Origin: Opitutia bacterium UBA7441
GTDB lineage: Bacteria; Verrucomicrobiota; Verrucomicrobiia; Opitutales; Coraliomargaritaceae
Length of the DNA: 9,201 bases
Reading direction: 5' to 3'
Assembly (NCBI GenBank): GCA_002480015.1
Contig: DLQD01000101.1
Coordinates: 1-9,201 of the forward strand
A model generated the notes under the pieces. The model was not told the DNA's origin. It saw nothing but the letters and a program-made list of their open reading frames with translations, and ran no database searches. This document shows, piece by piece, positions 1-6,899 of the stretch (positions are counted from its first letter, which is position 1; the number at the start of each line of letters is the position of its first letter). Both the position numbers and the translations under genes were made by a program.

Positions 1-523
1 CACCCAGACTGACGCCCTTGAGGCTCGCGATTTTAGCAAACGTGTCACCAGACTTGATCACATAGATTGAAGAGGAACCAGTGGCAACCGGTGCTGCGCT
101 AAGGCTGTCCGCACTAGCGGAGGGCGCGCTGGCTGTTGACGGTCGGGGTGTGCCGGAAGTGGTCAGCTCTTTCATTGTCTCCGCGAGCTTGACGAGCTCA
201 TCGCGATTCGCTTTCACTCCGGCTGCGGCCTGCTTCGCCATTTGCTCGCTCTGTGTGCCGTAGATGCGCAGGCGTTCGACGGTCTTCTTCAGCTCATCAT
301 TATGAGTGGATATCGCAACGAGGCGAGTTTCGAGGCTCGAAAGTTGTTGATCAATACGGGCCGACGAACTGCTACCCGCATCGATTGATTCAGAGAGCGG
401 AGCCAGTTGCTGGCTAGCTGTCAGCCCAAAATACAAACCGGATCCACCCAATACAATAGCGAGTAGAGCAAGTGCAAGAGGAACCATAGAGGATCCGGAT
501 AAGGGTTCGATATCGTCTTCCAT
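1..523 (-). CDS. Membrane-anchored coiled-coil LysM-domain protein (partial, C-terminus outside window)
   Basis: The minus-strand frame is open from the ATG at 523-521 to the window edge (174 codons). Seen in the translation: a short acidic N-terminus (MEDDIEPL), one hydrophobic segment at about residues 13-34, a heptad-like helical region at about 55-122 with many E, K, L and A residues, a Ser/Thr/Ala/Pro linker at about 122-152, and the start of a LysM domain from residue 153 (IYVIKSGDTFAKIASLKGVS). LysM domains bind peptidoglycan or chitin-type glycans, so the inferred topology is an inner-membrane anchor, a periplasmic coiled coil and a wall-binding tip. The rest of the LysM domain is cut off. 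No Shine-Dalgarno sequence precedes 523. The frame stays open upstream to an ATG at 664 and beyond, but that stretch resembles a decayed MrpA C-terminus, so I prefer 523. A role in cell-envelope organisation or division is possible but not shown. Confidence 0.72.
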   Translation of the reverse strand, partial: MEDDIEPLSGSSMVPLALALLAIVLGGSGLYFGLTASQQLAPLSESIDAGSSSSARIDQQLSSLETRLVAISTHNDELKKTVERLRIYGTQSEQMAKQAAAGVKANRDELVKLAETMKELTTSGTPRPSTASAPSASADSLSAAPVATGSSSIYVIKSGDTFAKIASLKGVSLG

Positions 524-568
524 AGTGGCGCACGCTAAGTGCTTTCGCGTCGGAGGCAAGCCAGCGTT

Positions 569-987
569 CTGCGGTCCATGCGTCTCGTTTCTTTTGCGGC
601 TAGTCTTCAGCCAATTGCTCACGACCGGCTTTTGACTAAATAGCGAGGCCTCTGGGTAGCTCATCGCCGCCAACTGATCGGAGATGGCATGGTCGAACTG
701 GATATTAACAGCCTTGAGTAATAGATCGTGATCAAGCCGCCAAGGGCTGTTGTCATGAGCGCGTCGCGCACCCGGGTGAGTCGTCCTGAGATTGCTTTAA
801 GAGGCGGTAAGCGCAGCACGACGAACATGAAGAGCACCACTGTAAGCGTCTCAACTAATAATTGAGTGATCGCCAGATCCGGTGCGCTGTAGTAAGCGAA
901 AATCAGGGCCACGCCAAAGCCGACCACGCCGAGTGCGACCAAAACCGTAATGAAGCAAGGGGCAGCAACCAGTCGAAGAAAGCGACC
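569..987 (-). pseudogene. mrpA: Decayed remnant of mrpA (Mrp Na+/H+ antiporter large subunit, C-terminal DUF4040-like region)
   Basis: MrpA (MnhA/PhaA) is the large membrane subunit of the multisubunit Mrp cation/proton antiporter. The frame open from 987, with a TTG at 942, gives the family hallmark: VVGFGVALIFAYYSAPDLAI, then TQLLVETLTVVLFMFVVLRLP and RLTRVRDALMTTALGGLIT. At about 724-726 the homology jumps to another frame, which continues LLLKAVNIQFDHAISDQLAA and MSYPEA, as expected for the next part of MrpA. One lost base explains the jump. After that, only a scrambled echo of the conserved VVNVILVDFR-x-DT-GE stretch remains (VVSNWLKTSRKRNETHG). The N-terminal proton-channel half is absent, and no other mrp subunit genes are seen. 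In the annotated frame the product ends at 661 after a non-homologous tail. A 93-residue TTG-started product could still be made, but a working MrpA could not. Sequencing error alone would not explain the eroded end or the missing N-terminal half. Confidence 0.8.
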
Positions 988-1329
988 TTAGTGAGAATGG
1001 GACGCTCACAAACAAGGACGTCGCGATGGGTTAGACATAATGCGGCGCAATGGGTTTAGCCTCTACTACATGGCAGATAATAGACGGGCAAGGGCTAAGG
1101 CACCCTGCGACCTTCAGCACTCTACCCTTCGTGCACGAGGCAAAACCCTATTAGTCGAGACAGGTAAAATAGTCCGCCTGAAAACATAGTCTACAGCCAT
1201 TGAAAGAACTAAGCTGATGAAGGGCAAAAGATTCACAAACAGATGGTTTGCATCGAAGTGACACTAAACTCCAGCGAACTTGTTGCCAACCATGTAGCTC
1301 GGCAACGAAGCATCAACATAAGCTCAATA
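988..1329. other. Intergenic stretch without a convincing gene, possibly more mrp-derived debris
   Basis: No reading frame here looks like a real protein on either strand. On the minus strand, a short piece downstream of a TAG reads FVNLLPFISLVLSMAVDYVF at roughly 1180-1240. It is hydrophobic and could be decayed membrane-protein sequence, perhaps an mrpA N-terminus, but I cannot align it securely. A small inverted repeat, GTTGCC at 1282-1287 and GGCAAC at 1301-1306, lies just past the antiporter stop codon. It has no T-run, so it is a poor intrinsic terminator. Confidence 0.4.
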
Positions 1330-2925
1330 TTAGTGAGGAAGCAGCATGAAGACAACAATCATGATACTAGTTGGGAAAAGTGCGCCCAACAACAATTTCA
1401 AAGGGGACACTCCGCCCTCGAAGTATTTGCTAAGGATACTTTGGCCAGCGGGATTAGGCGCGTTGGCGATCACAGTAAGACCACCACCGGTGACGGCGCC
1501 CGCCACGACTGCATACTGCAATGCTTTAGCATATTCCGCATCAGCTGCTAATTTATGGTCGAATGCGGGAACCTGTGAAGCAAGGAAAGTAATCGCAGCA
1601 TTGTCATTAAACGCTGTTAATAAGGTGGAACCAATAAACAATGGTATCTCACCCAGCATCGAGAGAACGGGTGCGATCCACCAACCTTGCAGGCCACCAT
1701 GTGTGACGAGACCCGCCAAGAAGAAACCAACAAGCAAGGGCCCCTTTAAAGAGATCGCGTATTGGTGGTGATCGGTGGCGAACGTGAATGCGATAAAGAC
1801 CAAGAAGCCACCAATAAAGAGTGCAGGGTGGTGCAAGGTGAAAACTGTCCAAGCCAGAAACATAAGGTGGACCGAAATGATCCAGGCAGGCGCAGGCTCT
1901 TCTTTTTCCTGTGTAGCTTCAGCAGCAATCAAGTCTGCCTTCTCCTTCAGCTTGGCGAAATTCTTACGGAAGACGAAAAAGTAAACCGCGGTAGCTACAA
2001 GAATTCCGATAATGGCGCGCCATCCAAAATGTGTGAACATAAACGGCATGTTCCACTCCCACTTGGTCGCAACCATAAGGACTGGAGGAGCTGCAAAGTG
2101 AGTCAAAGTTCCTCCCACGGAAATATTAACAAAGAGCAGGCCTAATGTAGCATACTTAAAAGTAGGCGTTGGATTATAGCGGTAGAACTGATGTCCCAGT
2201 AGCAGTGCGGCAATAGTCATCGCAGCCGGTTCGGTAATGAACGAACCGAGCAGTGGGGCAATAACTAGAATCGAGAGCCACCATGCAGCAGGTGTGCGCT
2301 TACCTATTTTAGCGACCGAACTGAGCGCACTTTCAGCAAAAGCCACGACTGGCCGGGATGATGCGATCGCCATAATTATTACCACAAACATCGGCTCTAC
2401 ATAGTTACGTGTATCAATGTAGTGCGTGGTGTAATCCCAACCATATTGAATGGTAATCAATCCAAGAAGGGGCACCACCCAAATACCAAAGATCGCCTCA
2501 ATTTCTCCTAGGAAGTGAAAGAGTGTAGCCTTAAAACTCACAGGATCCTTATTTTGGATATATTTCCGCTGATTCTGCATAAGAAACTCCTCGTGCTCAT
2601 GCTCAGCTCTGTGGGCAATTTTCATGAATGAGCCAGCAGCAAAGGTATGCGCAATCGCACCAAAAAAGAGAAGTGTAGCGATCCAATTGAGCGGATCCGC
2701 GGCTGCACGAACTTTGAGAATTTCAATAATTCCAAGCTCCTCCCTATCAACTCCAAGCTCAGCGGCACGTTTGGCCTCCATTTCTGTGTAATCTTCCAGA
2801 GGAGTAGGAAAGGATAAATCACTTTTAGCACCACCTCCACCACCTGCGGAAAGCGACGAGGATGAAAATGACCCTAAAGCCAAAATCACGATGGTAAGAA
2901 TATAACCAGAGTTAAAACATTTCAT
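1330..2925 (-). CDS. Putative Na+/H+ antiporter, PF07399-like, ion transporter superfamily
   Basis: This is a polytopic inner-membrane protein of 531 residues from Met at 2925 (545 from the ATG at 2967), predicted to exchange Na+ for H+. Numbering below is from 2967. Residues 15-41 look like a cleavable signal peptide followed by a GGGGG run. An acidic linker and a charged His/Glu loop (HRAEHEHEEF, 119-128) come next, then about ten or more hydrophobic helices. Two motifs sit in matching positions of the two halves, FITEPAAMT (243-251) and NDNAAIT (454-460). Together with ANAPNPAG (501-508) they fit the inverted-repeat fold of ArsB/NhaD-like transporters and the 'putative Na+/H+ antiporter' family. 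I chose 2925 because a GGAG lies just before it (only 2 bases away, closer than usual) and it gives a short signal-peptide n-region; 2967 is possible but has no ribosome site. The substrate ion is family-based inference. The gene seems to stand alone and has palindromes upstream. Confidence 0.85.
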   Translation of the reverse strand: MKCFNSGYILTIVILALGSFSSSSLSAGGGGGAKSDLSFPTPLEDYTEMEAKRAAELGVDREELGIIEILKVRAAADPLNWIATLLFFGAIAHTFAAGSFMKIAHRAEHEHEEFLMQNQRKYIQNKDPVSFKATLFHFLGEIEAIFGIWVVPLLGLITIQYGWDYTTHYIDTRNYVEPMFVVIIMAIASSRPVVAFAESALSSVAKIGKRTPAAWWLSILVIAPLLGSFITEPAAMTIAALLLGHQFYRYNPTPTFKYATLGLLFVNISVGGTLTHFAAPPVLMVATKWEWNMPFMFTHFGWRAIIGILVATAVYFFVFRKNFAKLKEKADLIAAEATQEKEEPAPAWIISVHLMFLAWTVFTLHHPALFIGGFLVFIAFTFATDHHQYAISLKGPLLVGFFLAGLVTHGGLQGWWIAPVLSMLGEIPLFIGSTLLTAFNDNAAITFLASQVPAFDHKLAADAEYAKALQYAVVAGAVTGGGLTVIANAPNPAGQSILSKYFEGGVSPLKLLLGALFPTSIMIVVFMLLPH

Positions 2926-2992
2926 AACTCCAGAAAGAAATCCTAGAGACCGACTAGGCAAGCTCATTGCAACAAATAATCAAATTCGCAGC

Positions 2993-3025
2993 TTCCTCAG
3001 TAAAATAGACTATATTACAGAGGAA
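2993..3025. repeat. 33-bp near-perfect palindrome upstream of the antiporter gene
   Basis: The left arm at 2993-3008 (TTCCTCAGTAAAATAG) and right arm at 3010-3025 (CTATATTACAGAGGAA) pair at 14 of 16 positions around a single central A at 3009. Both mismatches are A opposite A. Such long odd-centred dyads are typical of operators for dimeric regulators. On the minus strand the right arm contains TGTAATAT, a possible -10 element (3012-3017) about 45 bases before the ATG at 2967, so a bound protein could block the promoter. It could instead act as an RNA hairpin or cruciform. The dyad is seen directly; its function is inferred. Confidence 0.6.
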
Positions 3026-3039
3026 CGAGACTGCGTTTT

Positions 3040-3087
3040 CTGTGCAAATGATCTATATCCAAAAAATTGATCGGATTATTCGCACAG
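3040..3087. repeat. Inverted repeat with 14-base arms
   Basis: Arms at 3040-3053 (CTGTGCAAATGATC) and 3074-3087 (GATTATTCGCACAG) match at 12 of 14 positions around a 20-base AT-rich centre. In either RNA strand one of the two mismatches becomes a G-U wobble, so a transcript could fold into a long hairpin. No T-run follows, which argues against an intrinsic terminator. It lies 15 bases from the 33-bp palindrome, so the two may form one control region for the antiporter gene, or be relics of a small mobile repeat. Confidence 0.45.
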
Positions 3088-3411
3088 AGCACACAAGGAG
3101 GATTCACATTTAGTGCTTCAGCAGCATTAATGAAGCCTTTGTAACTCGGCCTAAGTAATCTTCTAAACGACCACTCACAATGAGAGTAAGTAGATCAATA
3201 CGCCACAAAACAAAGTCATTAAGTAGAAATTCATGATGTATTCTACCTGCATACCGGATATTCTTTATTCAGAAATCGATAATCTTCTCGGCTCTGCCAG
3301 AAACCTCAGCAATCACGGTGGCAAATGCGAAACAACTTACAGAGGATGGAGCGCAGTATCATAACTCAGAAGAAAAGGAACTGACCACGGCTCACTTGCA
3401 TAGCAAAACAC

Positions 3412-3960
3412 TTAATCGCCGGAACCAGCCTTTTCCACAGGAATACCGTCGTCTGAACGATTACGTCGAAACTGATAGCGATTTAAATCTCGCAATGAGA
3501 GCTCATCTCCCATGTCACGAAAACGCTCCGTATCTTGAAGCATCATATTATAAAGCTGTCGATCCGCGACCAACTGCGCGCGGTCGTCCATCTCGATCCC
3601 AGCCCGTTTGTGAAGCTCCGCCATCTTGTCATTCCAGCGGGACATATCGAAATTCACAGCTCTACGATCCAGCGTCTTCGTTTGGAATATCTCCTTTCCC
3701 TTGCCTTCTTGCAAGGTGATCGGTGCTCGCTTGCTGCCCATCGAGGAAAAATGCTTGTCCCACTGCTCAATCGGGAAGCGCTTGTTCATCATCGGGTTCG
3801 ATCCTGGCTGCGTCCACATACGCTTGTCCACACGCTTGTCCTCGACCCGATTAGCACGACGACTCCCGAATGCCGTCGTCCGTGTATCCGCATACAAAAA
3901 AGAAAACGCCATTAGAAGGGCGAGTCCGGCACAAAAAAGTATAGGCAAACGAATATTCAT
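3412..3960 (-). CDS. Hypothetical secreted protein, small, highly charged and Met-rich
   Basis: I do not recognise this 182-residue protein. The N-terminus is a clear signal peptide: MNIRLP, a hydrophobic core (ILFCAGLALLMAFSFL), then likely cleavage after YA at residue 24. The mature part has no further membrane segment and is rich in Arg, Lys, Asp and Met (for example KRVDKRMWTQPGSNPMMNKR at 42-61). Arg/Asp-rich stretches at about 105-170 are probably helical. No cysteine follows the signal peptide, and there is no lipobox, so a soluble periplasmic or exported protein is likely. The ATG at 3960 is directly followed by the signal sequence, and a plausible promoter lies 17-45 bases upstream. 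The gene diverges from leuS across about 290 bp. No function can be assigned; a lineage-specific envelope protein is the best description. Confidence 0.72.
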   Translation of the reverse strand: MNIRLPILFCAGLALLMAFSFLYADTRTTAFGSRRANRVEDKRVDKRMWTQPGSNPMMNKRFPIEQWDKHFSSMGSKRAPITLQEGKGKEIFQTKTLDRRAVNFDMSRWNDKMAELHKRAGIEMDDRAQLVADRQLYNMMLQDTERFRDMGDELSLRDLNRYQFRRNRSDDGIPVEKAGSGD

Positions 3961-3976
3961 GAAGGCAGAGCGTCAG

Positions 3977-4005
3977 TTGATAGTACGGGCTAGCATTGAG
4001 ATCAA
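3977..4005 (-). promoter_or_regulatory. Candidate sigma-70-type promoter for the secreted-protein gene
   Basis: Read on the minus strand, TTGATC (4005-4000) and TATCAA (3982-3977) are separated by exactly 17 bases. Each matches 4 of 6 consensus positions. The -10 box ends 16 bases before the ATG at 3960, which would give a very short leader. Pattern match only. Confidence 0.33.
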
Positions 4006-4206
4006 GCATGAAGCTCTGATCCTCTCCTCGCAGGGTGTAATCGGAAAAGTTGTCACTGCGCCCTTTGTAGCGAACTCGCGCCAGCGAGGTCGATGTGCCA
4101 GTGCCTTGGCTGTCCCTACGTCGACACGACTAGCGTCGCGTGGCTACATATCCCCGTGTTCTGTTTCTGACAACAAATCTGATTACACCTCTCCTCGCAT
4201 CACGTA

Positions 4207-4236
4207 TTGACGCACACCCGTGCAGCCTTCTAAATC
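4207..4236 (+). promoter_or_regulatory. Candidate promoter for the leuS transcription unit
   Basis: TTGACG (4207-4212) is one base off the -35 consensus and is followed after 18 bases by TAAATC (4231-4236), a weak -10. Transcription would begin less than 10 bases before the leuS ATG at 4251, giving a near-leaderless mRNA. That would fit the absence of a ribosome site there. I saw no T-box or attenuator-like structure in 3961-4250, only a 5-bp CTCGC/GCGAG hairpin near 4076-4090. Confidence 0.25.
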
Positions 4237-4250
4237 CGCCGTTTCTGAAA

Positions 4251-6827
4251 ATGGCTACAGCAAGCAAAGACTACGACTTTTCCAGCATCGAGCCCAAGTG
4301 GCAGGCATACTGGGCGGACAACGCGACCTTCGAAGCGAAAGACTTCGAGGACAAACCGACTTTTTATGTGCTCGATATGTTCCCCTACCCTTCGGGCGCG
4401 GGCCTCCATATCGGGCACCCTGAAGGCTACACTGCGAGCGATGCGCTCAAGCGCTTCAAGAAGGCACAGGGGCACAACGTGCTCCACCCGATGGGCTGGG
4501 ACGCCTTTGGCCTGCCCACTGAGCAATACGCAATCAAGACCGGCACCCATCCTGCCATTACAACCAAGCAAAACGTGGCCAACTTCACCCAGCAGCTGAC
4601 ACAGCTTGGGTTTGCTTACGACTGGAACCGCGAAGTCAACACCACGGATCCTGGCTATTTCAAATGGACGCAGTGGATCTTCATGCAGCTCTTTAAAAAA
4701 GGGCTCGCTTATGTGGATGAGAAACCCGTCTGGTTCTGCCCCGAGCTAGGCACTGTGCTCGCCAACGAGGAGGTGCTCAACACCCCCGAAGGCCCCCGCT
4801 CCGAGCGTGGTAGCTTTCCCGTCGAGCGTCGTCCGATCCGCCAATGGGTCCTCCGTATTACTGAATACGCCGAGCGACTCATCGCCGGGCTGAAAGATCT
4901 GGACTGGCCGGACTCGACCAAGCGTTTACAGGAAAACTGGATCGGCCGCTCCGAGGGTGCGGAGATCACCTTCGACGTGTCCGGGCACGCAGCCCAACTC
5001 ACCGTCTTCACCACCCGCCCCGACACCCTCTACGGCGCCACCTACATGGTAATCGCGCCCGAACACCCTCTAGTCCCCACCATCACCACCGCCGAACAGA
5101 GTGATGCCGTCGCCGCCTATGTCGAGAAGGCCAAGAGTAAGTCCGACCTCGAACGGGCCGAACTGGCCAAGGAAAAAACCGGCGTCTGGACGGGCGCGAC
5201 AGCGGTCAATCCAATCAACGGTCGAGAGATCCCCATCTGGGTCGCCGACTATGTGCTGATGACCTACGGTACGGGAGCAATTATGGCCGTGCCCGCGCAC
5301 GACGTGCGCGACTTTGAATTCGCCAAGGAATTTGGCCTTGAAATCATACAAGTCATTGAGGACGGCGGTGAAGCCGCGAAGGACGCTGAAGGTGCACTGC
5401 TTGAGGCGTATACCGGCTCGGGCAAATTAGTCCACTCGGGTGAGCAAAGCGGCCAAGACTCCGAGACGGCCAAGGCCGCGGTGATCCAGCGACTCGCCGC
5501 TGAGAACCGTGGCAAGGCCACGATCCACTTCAAGCTACGCGACTGGCTCTTTTCCCGCCAGCGCTACTGGGGCGAACCTTTCCCCGTGCTTTGGGTCAGC
5601 GAGAGCGATTACGCCAAGGTCGACGACTCGCTGAAATCGGTCGATCGCCCCGTAACCTGCTTGATCGAGGGCGAACTGCGCCACGCCATCATTCTGCCTG
5701 AGGCCGAATTGCCGCTTGAACTACCTGTCGTCGAAAGCTACACGCCCTCCCCCGACGGACAGAGCCCCCTCTCCAAAGCCGGCGACTGGCTCCATGTCTA
5801 TATCGACCCCAAGACTGGGGCCACCTCGGCTGAAGCTAGAGACGGCTGGATCCAAGGTATCCGCGAAACGAATACGATGCCCCAATGGGCAGGCTCTTGC
5901 TGGTATTACCTTCGTTACATCGATCCAAAAAACAGCGAAGCGCTGATCGATCCCGAAAAAGAAAAATACTGGGGTATGCCCGATCTCTACATCGGCGGCG
6001 CAGAGCACGCCGTGCTCCACCTTCTGTATGCCCGCTTCTGGCATCACGTACTCTACGATCTCGGTGTGGTCAGCGATCCTGAGCCGTTTAAAAAGCTCTT
6101 TCACCAAGGCATCATTCTCGGCGAAGACGGTGAAAAGATGTCCAAGAGCCGTGGCAATGTGGTCAACCCAGAGACCATCATCGAAAGCTACGGTGCCGAC
6201 GCACTTCGCCTCTATCTCATGTTCCTCGGTCCGCTCGAAGCAATGAAGCCGTGGAACACCAAAGGCATCGAAGGTGTCGCCCGTTTTCTGCGTAAGGTCT
6301 GGCGACTCGTCGTGGGCGAAGAGGGTGGCTTGCAAGCAAACATCGGCGAAGGCACCCTCGACTCCGAGACCGAGCGCCTGCTCCACGCAACGATCAAGAA
6401 GGTGACCGATGACTACTCGACTCTCAGCTTTAACACGGCCATCTCGCAAATGATGATCTGCGTGAACCAATTGGCCAAGGTCGAGCGCCTGCCCCGTGAG
6501 GCAGTCGAAAGCTTCGTCCAGCTGCTCGCCCCACTCGCACCCCACATCGGCGAAGAGCTCTGGCTGCGACTGGGCCACACAGGTAGTATCGCCGAAGCCG
6601 GTTGGCCGAAACACGACGAAAGCAAGCTGGTCGAAGATACGGTAAAAATCATCTTCCAAGTCAATGGAAAGTATCGCGGCGACGCGCAGCTCGCTGTCGA
6701 TGTCTCCAAAGACGATGCCATTGCCGCCGCCAAAGCGAATGAACGCGTTCAAGCCTTCATCCAAGGCAAATCGATCAAAAAGGAAATCTACGTACCCGGT
6801 AAAATCGTGAATATCGTCGCAGTCTAA
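4251..6827 (+). CDS. leuS: Leucyl-tRNA synthetase (LeuRS), class Ia
   Basis: LeuRS charges tRNA-Leu with leucine in the cytoplasm using ATP. The protein has 858 residues, the usual bacterial length. Landmarks: N-terminal FSSIEPKWQAYWADN; the HIGH motif at 53-56 within PYPSGAGLHIGHPEGY; WFCPELGTVLANEEV in the connective region; the CP1 editing domain with TTRPDTLYG (254-262) and YGTGAIMAVPAHD (339-351), whose final Asp is the conserved residue that recognises the misactivated amino acid's amino group; RQRYWG (436-441); GSCWYYLRY (548-556); KMSKS at 629-633; then the helical anticodon-binding domain and the C-terminal tail (QVNGKYRG). All catalytic and editing motifs look intact. The frame is open upstream to a GTG at 4140, but homology starts at the ATG at 4251 (MATASKDYDF), so I use that. 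No Shine-Dalgarno sequence is seen. The gene leads a probable unit with the next two genes. Confidence 0.97.
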   Translation: MATASKDYDFSSIEPKWQAYWADNATFEAKDFEDKPTFYVLDMFPYPSGAGLHIGHPEGYTASDALKRFKKAQGHNVLHPMGWDAFGLPTEQYAIKTGTHPAITTKQNVANFTQQLTQLGFAYDWNREVNTTDPGYFKWTQWIFMQLFKKGLAYVDEKPVWFCPELGTVLANEEVLNTPEGPRSERGSFPVERRPIRQWVLRITEYAERLIAGLKDLDWPDSTKRLQENWIGRSEGAEITFDVSGHAAQLTVFTTRPDTLYGATYMVIAPEHPLVPTITTAEQSDAVAAYVEKAKSKSDLERAELAKEKTGVWTGATAVNPINGREIPIWVADYVLMTYGTGAIMAVPAHDVRDFEFAKEFGLEIIQVIEDGGEAAKDAEGALLEAYTGSGKLVHSGEQSGQDSETAKAAVIQRLAAENRGKATIHFKLRDWLFSRQRYWGEPFPVLWVSESDYAKVDDSLKSVDRPVTCLIEGELRHAIILPEAELPLELPVVESYTPSPDGQSPLSKAGDWLHVYIDPKTGATSAEARDGWIQGIRETNTMPQWAGSCWYYLRYIDPKNSEALIDPEKEKYWGMPDLYIGGAEHAVLHLLYARFWHHVLYDLGVVSDPEPFKKLFHQGIILGEDGEKMSKSRGNVVNPETIIESYGADALRLYLMFLGPLEAMKPWNTKGIEGVARFLRKVWRLVVGEEGGLQANIGEGTLDSETERLLHATIKKVTDDYSTLSFNTAISQMMICVNQLAKVERLPREAVESFVQLLAPLAPHIGEELWLRLGHTGSIAEAGWPKHDESKLVEDTVKIIFQVNGKYRGDAQLAVDVSKDDAIAAAKANERVQAFIQGKSIKKEIYVPGKIVNIVAV

Positions 6828-6899
6828 CAGAATACTACGCTCGTGAAACATCTGGTCATCGAAAAATATGCGGCGTGTTGGTCGAATGCCTTTTACACG

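Larger units (their letters stand above)
2968..3411. other. AT-rich intergenic region with two dyads and short reading-frame remnants
   Basis: This is the gap between the antiporter gene and the secreted-protein gene, both on the minus strand. Apart from the two inverted repeats listed separately, it holds a small GCTTCA/TGAAGC dyad (3115-3120 and 3131-3136) and three short minus-strand frames: a start-less 59-codon frame (3015-3194) with a CxxC and DIDH pattern, a 19-residue hydrophobic micro-ORF (3175-3234), and a 29-codon start-less frame ending with a TGA near 3272. None is strong enough to call a gene. Base composition is visibly more AT-rich than the leuS side of the window. Confidence 0.5.

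Noticed and set aside
81..263. 60-codon plus-strand frame near the left edge
   Set aside because: It is the complement of the LysM protein's coiled-coil and linker region, which is the convincing coding frame.
1282..1306. GTTGCC/GGCAAC hairpin as antiporter terminator
   Set aside because: The stem is only 6 bp, with a 13-base loop and no U-run after it in the transcript direction.
1346..2145. Plus-strand frames (141 and 127 codons) opposite the antiporter gene
   Set aside because: They are shadows of the antiporter coding sequence with low-complexity, non-protein-like composition and no motifs.
3318..4210. Plus-strand frames of 126-194 codons around the secreted-protein gene
   Set aside because: They overlap the signal-peptide-bearing minus-strand gene and have irregular composition, and none resembles a known protein.
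4140..4250. 37-residue N-terminal extension of LeuRS from a GTG start
   Set aside because: LeuRS similarity begins only at MATASKDYDF (ATG 4251). The extension is not LeuRS-like and overlaps the candidate promoter.
5721..6851. 376-codon open frame on the minus strand opposite leuS
   Set aside because: It lies wholly antisense to the well conserved leuS sequence and shows no recognisable domain. Long antisense frames are common opposite codon-biased genes.
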